Positions 17,445 through 24,720 of a DNA stretch of 64,000 bases are shown piece after piece. This DNA is from an uncultured Sphingomonas sp. Lineage in GTDB: Bacteria; Pseudomonadota; Alphaproteobacteria; Sphingomonadales; Sphingomonadaceae. Made by a program: the position numbers and the translations under genes. The DNA is taken from positions 110,157 through 174,156 of the forward strand of contig NZ_CAJYQD010000039.1 of assembly GCF_913776855.1 (NCBI RefSeq), written 5' to 3'. The first letter of the stretch is position 1, and every line of letters begins with the position of its first letter. The notes beneath the pieces are model-generated. The model made no database searches, was not told the origin of the DNA, and worked only from the letters and a program-made list of their open reading frames with translations.

Positions 17445-18205
17445 CGCGCCAGCCACCCGCCATCGACGGCGAGGATATGCCCCTGCACATAGGCGGCGGC
17501 ATCGGAGGCGAGGAAGACGGCCGCACCGCCCAGATCGGCGGCATCGCCCCAGCGCCCGGCCGGAATGCGATCGACGATCGCGCTGTTGCGCACCGGATCG
17601 GCCTGCAATGCGGCGGTATTGTTGGTGGCGATATAGCCGGGCGCAATCGCGTTGACCGTCACGCCGTGCCTTGCCCATTCGTTCGCCAGCAGCTTCGTCA
17701 GCCCGCCGATGCCCGATTTCGACGCGGTGTAGCTCGGCACGCGCACCCCGCCCTGAAAGGTCAGCATCGAGGCGATGTTAATGATCCGTCCCTTGCCGGT
17801 CGTGATCATGTGCCGCCCGGCGGCCTGCGAGAGGAAGAAGACCGATTTGAGGTTGGTGTCGACCACCGCGTCCCAGTCTTCCTCGGTAAAGTCCACCGCA
17901 TCGGCGCGGCGGATGATCCCGGCATTGTTGACCAGAATGTCGAGACGACCAAGCTTGTCGAGCGTCTCCGCCACGACCCGCGCGACGGGTTCGATGGTCG
18001 ACAGGTCGGCGGACACGATTTCCGCCCGGCGGCCCAGCGCCCGCACCTGCTGCGCGGTATTGGTGGCCGGGGTCCGCCCGATCAGCGCGACATCCGCCCC
18101 GGCTGTCGCCAGCGCGACCGCGATCGCCTGACCGATGCCGGTATTGGGCCCGGTGACGGCCGCGACCCGGCCCGACAGATCGAAGGGGTTCACCATCGCG
18201 TTCAC
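17441..18205 (-). CDS. kduD: 2-deoxy-D-gluconate 3-dehydrogenase (2-dehydro-3-deoxy-D-gluconate 5-dehydrogenase)
   Basis: 254 aa classical short-chain dehydrogenase. NAD-binding TGPNTGIG is at 18-25, NNAGI near 95, and the catalytic Ser/Tyr/Lys lie in [10 protein letters not shown] and SYTASKSG. KduD reduces 2,5-diketo-3-deoxygluconate to KDG in pectin/uronate catabolism. The GTG at 18205 overlaps the kduI stop; ATG 18196 is an alternative. Placement between kduI and kdgK makes the specific assignment strong for an otherwise broad family. Confidence 0.93.
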   Translation of the reverse strand: MNAMVNPFDLSGRVAAVTGPNTGIGQAIAVALATAGADVALIGRTPATNTAQQVRALGRRAEIVSADLSTIEPVARVVAETLDKLGRLDILVNNAGIIRRADAVDFTEEDWDAVVDTNLKSVFFLSQAAGRHMITTGKGRIINIASMLTFQGGVRVPSYTASKSGIGGLTKLLANEWARHGVTVNAIAPGYIATNNTAALQADPVRNSAIVDRIPAGRWGDAADLGGAAVFLASDAAAYVQGHILAVDGGWLAR

Positions 18206-19041
18206 GCCAGCTGACAGATGTCGAGGACCTGCATGTCGGTATAGTCCTGATTCTCGCCCGCCATCGCCCAGATAAAGGCATAGGCGCGGGTGCCCGATCC
18301 CATATGGACCGACCAGGGCGGCGAGATCACCGCTTCCTCATTGCCCATGACGATGTGGCGCATCGCCTCACCCTCACCCATGTAGTGAAATACCTTGTCG
18401 TTGTCGGTCGGCAGTTCGAAGTAGAAATAGATTTCGCTGCGGCGCTCATGGATGTGCGGCGGCATGGTGTTCCACACGCTGCCGGGCTTCAGCACGGTCA
18501 GGCCCATGACCAGCTGCGCCGAATCGCACACGCCGGGAATGACCAGCTGATAGATCGTCCGCTCGTTCGATTCCTCCAGACTGCCACGCTCCAGCGCATT
18601 GGCGTCGGCAATGCCGAGCTTGCGGGTCTGAAAGCCCTTATGCGCCGGGCAGGACGCGATGTAGAAGCGCGCACCCGTACCGCCGAACACCACGTCGCTG
18701 GCGCCCATCGTGACGTATACGCAGTCCTTGTTACCGAGGGTGAACACTTCGCCATCGACGGTCACGGTGCCGTCGACCCCGCCCACGTTGACCACCGCCA
18801 TCTCGCGCCGCTCGAGGAAGGGATGTCCTTCCGCCGACTTCGGCTCGGTCTGCGCAGGGAGCTTCACCGGGGCATCGCCCACCGCCACGCCGCCGATCAC
18901 GAACCGGTCGGCATGGGTGTAGTTCAACACGCATTCGCCCTCGCGGAACAGCCCGTCGATCAGGTACCGATCGCGCAACTCCTCGTTCGACACGCATTCC
19001 ATCATGTCCGGGTGCGTGGCATAATAGGTCCGTTCGAACAT
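18202..19041 (-). CDS. kduI: 5-dehydro-4-deoxy-D-glucuronate isomerase
   Basis: 279 aa. It starts [20 protein letters not shown] and contains the cupin metal-site motif [16 protein letters not shown], with a conserved [19 protein letters not shown] close. KduI isomerises 4-deoxy-L-threo-5-hexosulose uronate from unsaturated galacturonides. The frame extends upstream, but ATG 19041 preceded by GGAGAGAACG is the clear start. First gene of the uronate operon. No lyase or transporter lies beside it, so this segment covers only the intracellular steps. Likely controlled through the palindromes upstream. Confidence 0.95.
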   Translation of the reverse strand: MFERTYYATHPDMMECVSNEELRDRYLIDGLFREGECVLNYTHADRFVIGGVAVGDAPVKLPAQTEPKSAEGHPFLERREMAVVNVGGVDGTVTVDGEVFTLGNKDCVYVTMGASDVVFGGTGARFYIASCPAHKGFQTRKLGIADANALERGSLEESNERTIYQLVIPGVCDSAQLVMGLTVLKPGSVWNTMPPHIHERRSEIYFYFELPTDNDKVFHYMGEGEAMRHIVMGNEEAVISPPWSVHMGSGTRAYAFIWAMAGENQDYTDMQVLDICQLA

Positions 19042-19054
19042 CGTTCTCTCCTGA

Positions 19055-19069
19055 TGGTAACCGGTATCA
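19055..19069 (-). promoter_or_regulatory. operator-like palindrome upstream of kduI
   Basis: TGGTAACCGGTATCA is an imperfect 15-base palindrome (five of seven pairs symmetric), 13 bases upstream of the kduI ATG. LacI- and GntR-family sugar regulators in alphaproteobacteria use operators of this size and style, so a KdgR/UxuR-like repressor site is plausible. No regulator gene is in the window. Confidence 0.45.
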
Positions 19070-19124
19070 GCGATATTGGGGCGCCGTACCGATGACTTCC
19101 GTCTTGCTGCCCTCTTGGTAAAGC

Positions 19125-19145
19125 GCTCGACTAGCGCAGTCGAGC
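19125..19145. promoter_or_regulatory. perfect inverted repeat in kduI/hemF divergent region
   Basis: GCTCGACT and AGTCGAGC flank AGCGC. An overlapping alternative dyad GCGCT-cgact-AGCGC (19123-19137) uses the same bases. It lies about 85 bases upstream of kduI and 80 upstream of hemF. A TTGACA box on the plus strand begins at about 19152. It could be a second operator or the 5' hairpin of the kduI transcript. Confidence 0.4.
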
Positions 19146-19223
19146 CTGTTTTTGACACCGGTTTCTACCGTTGATGACGGTGAGGCTTTGCGGGGGTGCG
19201 TAATCCGGCCTAAGTCGCGTTTT

Positions 19224-20066
19224 ATGCAACCGCTCGACCATCAGCAACAATCCGCCCGCACCTGGTTCGAATCGCTGCGCGACCGCATCTGTGCCGCGTT
19301 CGAGGCGATTGAGCGCGAGGCCGGATCGGACGCCGCCTTTGCCTATACCCCGTGGGACCGGACCGATCCGTCGGGCGCGCCCGGCGGCGGCGGGGTGCGC
19401 GGGGTGATGAAGGGGCGCGTGTTCGAAAAGGTCGGCGTCAACGTCTCTACGGTCGGCGGCACCTTCGAGGGCGAGTTCGCCAAGTCGATCCACGGTGCGG
19501 CCGAGGACCCGCGCTTTTTTGCGACGGGCATCAGCCTGGTCGCGCACATGGCCAATCCGCATGTGCCGGCAGTACATATGAATACCCGCTTCCTCGTGAC
19601 GACGAAGCGCTGGTTCGGCGGCGGCGCCGACCTCAATCCGCCCATCCCCTATGCGCAGGATACCGCCGACTTCCACGATGCGATGCGCGCGGCGTGCGAC
19701 GCACATGACCCGGCGCATTATCCGAAGTTCAAACAATGGGCCGATGATTATTTTTACATCCCGCACCGCGGCGTGCATCGCGGCGTCGGCGGCATCTTCT
19801 ACGACCATCTCGGCACCGACTGGGACGTCGACTTCACCTTTACCCGCGCTGTCGGTGAAGCGTTCCTGTCGATCTATCCGCAGCTGGTGCGCCGGCGCAT
19901 GGACATGCCGTTCGACGATGCCGATCGCGCGCGACAGCTGGAATGGCGCGGGCGCTATGCCGAATTCAACCTCGTCTATGATCGTGGCACGCTGTTCGGC
20001 CTGAAGACCGGCGGCAATATCGATGCGATCCTGATGAGCCTGCCGCCGCTCGCGACGTGGAGCTGA
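19224..20066 (+). CDS. hemF: oxygen-dependent coproporphyrinogen III oxidase
   Basis: 280 aa from ATG 19224 (MQPLDHQQQSARTWFESLRD); an upstream TTG at 19152 would add an unrelated tail. Family blocks: the GGGGVRGVMKGRVFEKVGVN region (~52-75), ANPHVPAVHMNTRFLVT (~110-127) with WFGGGADLNPP, and the late AEFNLVYDRGTLFGLKTGGN. It performs the two oxidative decarboxylations to protoporphyrinogen IX in the cytoplasm, needing O2. A GNAT gene follows after four bases. Confidence 0.96.
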   Translation: MQPLDHQQQSARTWFESLRDRICAAFEAIEREAGSDAAFAYTPWDRTDPSGAPGGGGVRGVMKGRVFEKVGVNVSTVGGTFEGEFAKSIHGAAEDPRFFATGISLVAHMANPHVPAVHMNTRFLVTTKRWFGGGADLNPPIPYAQDTADFHDAMRAACDAHDPAHYPKFKQWADDYFYIPHRGVHRGVGGIFYDHLGTDWDVDFTFTRAVGEAFLSIYPQLVRRRMDMPFDDADRARQLEWRGRYAEFNLVYDRGTLFGLKTGGNIDAILMSLPPLATWS

Positions 20067-20070
20067 CGCC

Positions 20071-20664
20071 ATGGGGCTGATCCCGGTCAAGCCGGGCGAG
20101 GTCGCGACGATCGTCACCTCGCTGGAGATGCTGGAGCGGCCGCGTCCTGCGCCGCTACCCGCCTCGCCGCTCCGACTGGTGCGGTGGGAGCGGCCGGGGA
20201 TTGAGCGTTATCGTGCGCTGTTCCGGCGCGTCGGCGGTCCGTGGCTGTGGTTCTCGCGCCTGGTCATGGACGACGATCGGCTGGCAGCGATCCTCCACGC
20301 CGAAGGCGTCCGCGTGTGGGCGGTGGTAGATCGGGCGGGAATCGAGGTCGGGATGCTCGAACTCGATTTCCGTGCAAGCGGCGAATGCGAGCTGTCCTAT
20401 GTCGGACTGATCCCCGAACTCGCCGGCAAGGGCCATGGTCGCTGGCTGATGGCGCACGCCTTGTCGATGGCATGGGCAAAGGATGTACGGCGGGTGTGGG
20501 TGCATACCTGCACGCTCGACCACCCCGGCGCGCTGGGCTTCTATCGCCGGTCGGGCTTCGTGCCGTACCAGCGAACGATCGAAACCTTTGCCGATCCGCG
20601 CGTCGCCGGGGTCCTGCCCGACGACTGCGCACCGCATTATCCGTTGCTGGCAAGCCGGCGATAG
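20071..20664 (+). CDS. GNAT family N-acetyltransferase
   Basis: 197 aa. The acetyl-CoA pyrophosphate loop lies in SYVGLIPELAGKGHGRWLMAHAL (~110-132, the R/Q-x-x-G-x-G/A region), and DHPGALGFYRRSGFVPYQ near 152-169 is GNAT motif B. The acceptor is unknown. It is four bases after hemF and co-directional, so probably co-transcribed. Its 3' end overlaps the convergent membrane-protein gene by 28 bases, which may cause antisense interference. Confidence 0.85.
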   Translation: MGLIPVKPGEVATIVTSLEMLERPRPAPLPASPLRLVRWERPGIERYRALFRRVGGPWLWFSRLVMDDDRLAAILHAEGVRVWAVVDRAGIEVGMLELDFRASGECELSYVGLIPELAGKGHGRWLMAHALSMAWAKDVRRVWVHTCTLDHPGALGFYRRSGFVPYQRTIETFADPRVAGVLPDDCAPHYPLLASRR

Positions 20665-21371
20665 ATCGTCGCGCGGACCAGCGTATAGGCGATGGTGGTT
20701 GCCATCGATACCGCGGCGGTGGAAACCGCCAGCATCCCCATCGTGACGGGATTGCCGCCCCCCGACGACGCTACGCCGGCCAGGCCCTGCAACAGCCTCT
20801 GGACAAAATAGGCGCCGACGAAAATCAGCGCCTGCAGCGACAGGAGCTGGATCACCCGTCCCTGCGTCAGGTCCAGCGCCCGGCCCACCGCATCGCCGAA
20901 GCGTCGCTCCGGCTCGCCGAGCAGGACCGGCAGCACCAGCGCGGCGCGACCGATGACGTACAGGCCCGGCACGAGGAACAGCAACATGCCACCGGCGATC
21001 GCGATATTCAGCAGCACCGTCGCGGCGAGCAGCACCGGCAGCCGTCGCGCGACGATCCGCAGCGCTTCACCCACCGTCGGGCGGGCCGGGTCGAGCAGCA
21101 GCGCCAGCAGCACCGCGACCCCGACCAGTTCCGCGATCATCTGGAACCCCAGCAGCGGGGCGTTATCGACCAGATAGGACTGCATCGTCGCCAGCAGCGC
21201 CTGATCGTCCTGCGCGCCCGCACGGGCTGCGACGCTGTCCATACGCATGAACAGCGCCAGCGCCAGATTGGGCAGGAAGAAGAAAACACCTGCGACCGCG
21301 GCGATCACGTCGCGTTCGCGCTTCCACAGTTCCAGTGCTTCTTGGCAGGCGGCAGCGACGTTCAGCCTCAT
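20637..21371 (-). CDS. multi-helix membrane protein (paralogue of the next gene)
   Basis: 244 aa with about six hydrophobic helices and no enzyme motif I recognise. GRALDLTQGRVIQLLSLQAL near residues 162-181 parallels RRAFDLTRGMTWKLIGVL in the upstream gene, and both end in an amphipathic Y-R/RD segment, so the two are tandem paralogues. The fold resembles membrane-domain proteins of the GPDP-membrane/DUF975-like type; this is a resemblance only. The start ATG overlaps the stop of the upstream paralogue (ATGA). Confidence 0.75.
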   Translation of the reverse strand: MRLNVAAACQEALELWKRERDVIAAVAGVFFFLPNLALALFMRMDSVAARAGAQDDQALLATMQSYLVDNAPLLGFQMIAELVGVAVLLALLLDPARPTVGEALRIVARRLPVLLAATVLLNIAIAGGMLLFLVPGLYVIGRAALVLPVLLGEPERRFGDAVGRALDLTQGRVIQLLSLQALIFVGAYFVQRLLQGLAGVASSGGGNPVTMGMLAVSTAAVSMATTIAYTLVRATIYRRLASNG

Positions 21372-22204
21372 GCGAAGACGGCCGCGTCATCCTGCCGGCC
21401 GACGATATCGCGGTACAGCTTGCCGACGAAAGCGCTCTGGTACAGCGCCAGCGCCGCGCTGACCGCCGCGACGGCGATCGACGTGGCAATGATGGTCGGC
21501 GACAGGGCGCCGCTGCTGCTGGTCAACAGGCCGACGATGCCACCGACCACGAACTGCGCCGCCGATACCGCGACCCCGGCGACGATGGCGTAGAGGATCA
21601 GCACGCCGATCAGCTTCCACGTCATGCCGCGCGTCAGGTCGAACGCCCGTCGGATCGCGCCGACGCCGCGGCGCTCCAGTGCGACGACCGCGTTGATCGG
21701 CAGCAGCCGCGCTGACACCCACAGCACAACCAGCGCCAGCGCGAGGAAATACAGCAGCGCCATGCCCAGCCGGGCGATCTCCGCCGGCTGCGGCGGAACA
21801 CCGTTCATGACCGAGGTAAAGTCGAACCCGCTGGCCACCGCCAGCACGACGCCCGGTATCGCCAGAACGGCGAGGATCGCCATCAGGACGATACTGACGC
21901 CGATCATCGGCAGGAACCGGCGCTTTGCCAGCGACAGCGCGACGCGGTGCTGTTCCTGCCCATCCGGCTGTGCGGCAAAGGCGATCAGGTAGAGCGCACC
22001 CCAGAGCGAGATCAGCGCGGCCACAACCGACACCAGCCCCAGCGCCGCCGCCGTGCCTCCGGTCGCTTCGGTGCGAAGGCCGTTCATGCTGCCGCTGATC
22101 GCCGGCACCGCGAACTGCGTCGCCAGCAGCACCGGCATCGCCTGTCCACCATGGTCGCGGACGAAATCCACTGCCCGGTCCCAGACCGTCCCGATCTTTG
22201 CCAT
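21368..22204 (-). CDS. multi-helix membrane protein (paralogue of the preceding gene)
   Basis: 278 aa from ATG 22204 (MAKIGTVWDRAVDFVRDHGG). About six membrane helices, with the R-A-F-D-L-T-R-G segment near residue 190 that also appears, slightly altered, in its neighbour. The open frame extends to 22759, but that part is antisense to lipB. Divergent from lipB across 54 bases. Translational coupling of the pair suggests a hetero-oligomer. Function unknown. Confidence 0.75.
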   Translation of the reverse strand: MAKIGTVWDRAVDFVRDHGGQAMPVLLATQFAVPAISGSMNGLRTEATGGTAAALGLVSVVAALISLWGALYLIAFAAQPDGQEQHRVALSLAKRRFLPMIGVSIVLMAILAVLAIPGVVLAVASGFDFTSVMNGVPPQPAEIARLGMALLYFLALALVVLWVSARLLPINAVVALERRGVGAIRRAFDLTRGMTWKLIGVLILYAIVAGVAVSAAQFVVGGIVGLLTSSSGALSPTIIATSIAVAAVSAALALYQSAFVGKLYRDIVGRQDDAAVFA

Positions 22205-22258
22205 CGTTGCACTTGCTCCCCTTTTATCCGATGGACGCTGTACCCATCCTGATCCTGA

Positions 22259-22951
22259 ATGAAAATGGCTCCTGATCCCCTCGCCCCCTCCATCGCGACC
22301 GCCCAGCAGATCGAATGGCGCACCGAAAGCGGACAGATCGACTATCCGACGGCACTGGCGACGATGGAGGCGCGCGCGACCGCCATCGCCGATGGCCGCG
22401 CGGGCGAGATGATCTGGCTGTTGGAGCACCCGCCGCTCTACACGGCAGGAACCAGTGCTGACCCGGCCGAGCTGCTCGACCCGCGCTTTCCGGTCCATGC
22501 CGCCGGACGTGGCGGGCGCTATACCTATCATGGTCCCGGACAGCGGATCGGCTATCTGATGCTCGACCTGACCCGGCGGGGACGCGACGTCCGCCGGTTC
22601 GTCCACGCGGTCGAAGCGTGGGTCATCGGTGCGCTCGGTACCTTCGACATCCATGCCTATGCCGTGCCCGATCGGATCGGCATCTGGACGGCCGATTGCG
22701 GCAGCGAGGCGAAGATCGGCGCGATCGGTGTCCGGGTACGGCGCTGGGCGACGTTGCACGGATTTTCGGTCAATCTGGCCCCAGATTTGTCACATTTCGG
22801 GGGCATCGTGCCATGTGGGATCGCCGAATTTCCGGTGACCAGCGCCGCGGCGCTGGGGAAAACCATCGATCCCGCGATGTTCGATGCAGCGCTCGCCGCC
22901 GGTTTGCCGGCCTTTCTGGACGGGCTGTACCCCCCTGCGAAAGAGGCTTGA
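22259..22951 (+). CDS. lipB: lipoyl(octanoyl) transferase
   Basis: 230 aa. [21 protein letters not shown] (~84-104) is the LipB signature. K152 in [10 protein letters not shown] and C186 in [13 protein letters not shown] are the catalytic lysine and acyl-thioester cysteine. It moves octanoyl from ACP to the E2 and H proteins. ATG 22259 or ATG 22265 could start it. LipA is not in the window. Confidence 0.95.
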   Translation: MKMAPDPLAPSIATAQQIEWRTESGQIDYPTALATMEARATAIADGRAGEMIWLLEHPPLYTAGTSADPAELLDPRFPVHAAGRGGRYTYHGPGQRIGYLMLDLTRRGRDVRRFVHAVEAWVIGALGTFDIHAYAVPDRIGIWTADCGSEAKIGAIGVRVRRWATLHGFSVNLAPDLSHFGGIVPCGIAEFPVTSAAALGKTIDPAMFDAALAAGLPAFLDGLYPPAKEA

Positions 22952-23039
22952 GGGCAGGCATCCCTTCGACTAATGTCCAGCGCGGATTGGGTATTAACGG
23001 CAAAGAAACGCCGCCTATCCATAGCTTAGGGAGCTTACC

Positions 23040-23309
23040 ATGCGTGCATTCTCGAAGATCCTGACCGGTTCGATCATCGCCGGCGCGGCGCTGGCGCTGT
23101 CGGCTTGCGGTGGCAAGACCGAAACCACTGCCGACAACGCGACCATCACCGACCTGAACTCGACCGACATGATGGACGGCACGATGTCGGACAACATGAC
23201 CGCCGTCGACGGCGCCATGGGCAACGACACCATGATGATGTCGAACGACAGCATGATGTCGAACGACACGATGATGTCGAACGAAGCCGGCATGACCAAC
23301 GCCATGTAA
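23040..23309 (+). CDS. small Met/Asp/Asn-rich lipoprotein
   Basis: 89 aa. A lipoprotein signal runs to C23 in ALALSAC, and G24 is not an inner-membrane retention signal, so outer-membrane anchoring is likely. The mature part is almost only M, D, N, S, T, A and G, with a tandem M-M-S-N-D-S/T repeat. Methionine-rich extracytoplasmic segments can bind Cu(I) or Ag(I), but no other metal motif is present and the composition could equally be a flexible spacer. TAGGGAG precedes the ATG and a strong terminator follows, so it is a monocistronic unit. I do not recognise a named family. Confidence 0.8.
   Translation: MRAFSKILTGSIIAGAALALSACGGKTETTADNATITDLNSTDMMDGTMSDNMTAVDGAMGNDTMMMSNDSMMSNDTMMSNEAGMTNAM
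23235..23288 (+). repeat. three 18-bp tandem repeats inside the Met-rich lipoprotein gene
   Basis: Units begin at 23235, 23253 and 23271, each ATGATGTCGAACGA plus four variable bases, coding for M-M-S-N-D-S, M-M-S-N-D-T and M-M-S-N-E-A. The repeat preserves frame, so copy-number change would only lengthen or shorten the methionine tract. Confidence 0.85.
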
Positions 23310-23336
23310 TCAGCCGTCTTCGGCTATTCTGGCGAA

Positions 23337-23366
23337 GGGCCGTCCGGGCAGCCGGGCGGCCCTTTT
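23337..23366 (+). terminator. intrinsic terminator after Met-rich lipoprotein
   Basis: An 11-pair stem GGGCCGTCCGG / CCGGGCGGCCC (one G-T pair) with loop GCAG, followed by TTTT and CGTT. It starts 27 bases after the stop codon. Confidence 0.88.
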
Positions 23367-23513
23367 CGTTACGGCCCGCTGCCCGTGCGAATTGTTACGC
23401 CCCCATGCGGCGAAACGTGGACGACGGATGCAAGTTGGGGCTTGGGTCCCCGTCAAAAACGCCTTAACCATCGCTGCCTGCCCAGGCGCCCTGTCGCGCC
23501 GTGAAAGGAAGAG

Positions 23514-24185
23514 ATGAGCGTAGTGCGTACCCTGGTCCTGGCCGCTGCCGCCGCCCTGACCGTCGCGGCATCCCCCGCGTCGGCCCAATTTTTCTTCAAG
23601 CCCTATGACATGGATGGCCCTCGCGTCACGGGTGAGGAACCCGGCATCACGTCGCAAGCGCTTCCGGGTGCGACCCCGGCGGAACTGCGCGCCGCCGTGC
23701 TGTGGAACCTGCGCTCGGCACTCAACGTCGCCGCGCTGCAGTGCCAGTTCGAACCGACCATGCTGACGCTCAGCAACTACAACGCCCTGCTGTTCAACCA
23801 TGCCGATGAGTTGAAGGCCAGCTATGCCGCGCTCGACAAATATTTCGACCGGACTACGGGTTCGCTGAAGGCCGGCCAGACCGCGCTCGACCAGTTCGGC
23901 ACGCGCGTCTATTCCGGCTTTTCGACCGTATCGGCGCAGCTCGGCTTCTGCCAGGCGGCGAACGAGATCGGGCAGGAGGCGCTGTTCGTGCCGCGCGGCT
24001 ATCTGGGCGAATTTGCCGAATTGCGGATGCGCAAGCTGCGCAACTCACTGGTGGCATATGGCGAGCAGCAGTTCACCCGGCAGATTCCGTATATGCGCCC
24101 TATCCGGTTGTATCAGTTCGAAAACCCGAAATGCTGGCGCAAGGGCGTGTGGCAGACCAAGCGCTGCGGTGCATTTCCGAGCTGA
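23514..24185 (+). CDS. secreted hypothetical protein
   Basis: 223 aa with a clear signal peptide (TLVLAAAAALTVAASPASAQ, cleavage after SAQ near 25). The mature protein is mostly helical, with four cysteines at roughly 78, 143, 205 and 215 that could form two disulfides. It lacks any catalytic motif I know. AAAGGAAGAG precedes the ATG. Likely periplasmic. No terminator directly follows; the candidate stress sRNA unit starts about 60 bases downstream. Confidence 0.8.
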   Translation: MSVVRTLVLAAAAALTVAASPASAQFFFKPYDMDGPRVTGEEPGITSQALPGATPAELRAAVLWNLRSALNVAALQCQFEPTMLTLSNYNALLFNHADELKASYAALDKYFDRTTGSLKAGQTALDQFGTRVYSGFSTVSAQLGFCQAANEIGQEALFVPRGYLGEFAELRMRKLRNSLVAYGEQQFTRQIPYMRPIRLYQFENPKCWRKGVWQTKRCGAFPS

Positions 24186-24218
24186 TCGTTTTTTCCAAGA
24201 AAAATGCGAGGAACGCCG

Positions 24219-24243
24219 GGAACCAAGGATAGCGATTGCCGTT
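24219..24243 (+). promoter_or_regulatory. perfect EcfG-type general-stress promoter
   Basis: GGAAC at 24219-24223, exactly 16 bases, CGTT at 24240-24243. This is the full consensus for the alphaproteobacterial EcfG sigma factor. Transcription would begin near 24250, which is where the structured non-coding segment begins. Confidence 0.65.
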
Positions 24244-24249
24244 ATCACC

Positions 24250-24398
24250 CTCGGATAGCGATCTTTTGCCCCCCCGCTCTCGCTATCCGCTAAAAGGACC
24301 CGGTAGGCGTAGACCCTCCCCCCCCGGTAGCGCCACCGGGTCCATATACTGGTTTCACCTAAGCGACCCGTCAGCCGAACGCTGGCGGGTCGCTTTTT
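24250..24398 (+). ncRNA. candidate stress-induced small RNA with C-rich hairpin loops
   Basis: About 149 nt from the predicted EcfG start to the terminator T run, with no credible reading frame. Hairpin 1: GGATAGCGA (24253-24261) with TCGCTATCC (24280-24288), loop containing seven consecutive C. Hairpin 2: GGACCCGGT-a-GGCG (24296-24309) with CGCCACCGGGTCC (24330-24342), 13 pairs with one bulged A, loop containing CCCT plus seven C. Hairpin 3 is the terminator. C-rich unpaired loops can pair with Shine-Dalgarno sequences, as in several alphaproteobacterial trans-acting sRNAs (for example the CUCCUCCC-loop families). Membership of suhB/mmgR (ar8) or another known family needs a covariance search. 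A 5'UTR of the entericidin gene is unlikely because the terminator intervenes. Confidence 0.6.
24362..24398 (+). terminator. strong intrinsic terminator ending the sRNA candidate
   Basis: A 13-pair stem GCGACCCGTCAGC / GCTGGCGGGTCGC (one G-T pair) with loop CGAAC and a run of six T (24393-24398). It does not follow any open reading frame closely, which is itself evidence for an independent short transcript. Confidence 0.9.
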
Positions 24399-24422
24399 TG
24401 GTGGGCTATTCGTTGTGGTGCT

Positions 24423-24447
24423 GGAACGAATGGCATCTTCGGACATT
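24423..24447 (+). promoter_or_regulatory. near-consensus EcfG-type promoter before entericidin gene
   Basis: GGAAC (24423-24427), 16 bases, CATT (24444-24447), one mismatch from CGTT. It would give a leader of about 40 bases before ATG 24493. Entericidin B of E. coli is stress-sigma dependent, so the logic fits, but one mismatch keeps confidence low. Confidence 0.35.
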
Positions 24448-24492
24448 CCCCTTCCCGAAGCGGGCGAGTCCCGCATCATGTCGGAGAAGAAC

Positions 24493-24627
24493 ATGCGTAA
24501 GATCCTGAGCCTCGCCGTCGTCGCCGGTGCCCTTGCCATCAGCGCCTGCAACACCGTCGAAGGTGTCGGCAAGGACGTGTCGTCGGCGGGCAGCGCAGTT
24601 GCCGGCGCGGCGCGCGACACCAAGTAA
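24493..24627 (+). CDS. entericidin A/B family lipoprotein
   Basis: 44 aa. The signal MRKILSLAVVAGALAISAC ends in a lipobox cysteine at C19, followed by NTVEGVGKDVSSAGSAV, matching the entericidin/YifL-like core N-T-x-x-G-x-G-x-D. Entericidins are tiny membrane lipoproteins; EcnB promotes bacteriolysis in stationary phase and EcnA counters it. Only one member is here. GGAGAAGAAC sets the ATG at 24493; ATG 24478 is in frame but lacks spacing to a ribosome site. It lies between the sRNA terminator and a convergent terminator, so it forms a single-gene unit. Confidence 0.88.
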   Translation: MRKILSLAVVAGALAISACNTVEGVGKDVSSAGSAVAGAARDTK

Positions 24628-24652
24628 GCAGCGGACTACGGTTCACAACAAA

Positions 24653-24684
24653 AAGGGCGGCCTGGATCATCCGGACCGCCCTTT
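24653..24684. terminator. bidirectional terminator between entericidin gene and tatC
   Basis: GGGCGG / CCGCCC outer stem with an inner CTGGA/TCCGG helix, flanked by AAAAA on the left and TTTTT on the right. It serves the rightward entericidin transcript and the leftward tat operon. Confidence 0.85.
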
Positions 24685-24720
24685 TTCTGTTGGAGGCCTG
24701 CCACCTTCGCGACGGTGCGG

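Noticed and set aside
24227..24288. A possible RNA switch: two copies of GGATAGCGA (24227, 24253) competing for one TCGCTATCC (24280)
   Set aside because: The first copy lies inside the spacer of the EcfG promoter, so it would not be in the predicted transcript. Only read-through RNA from upstream could form the alternative pairing.
24186..24398. tmRNA or SRP RNA as identity of the structured non-coding segment
   Set aside because: No tRNA-like domain or Ala-rich tag frame, and no conserved SRP apical loop sequence is present.
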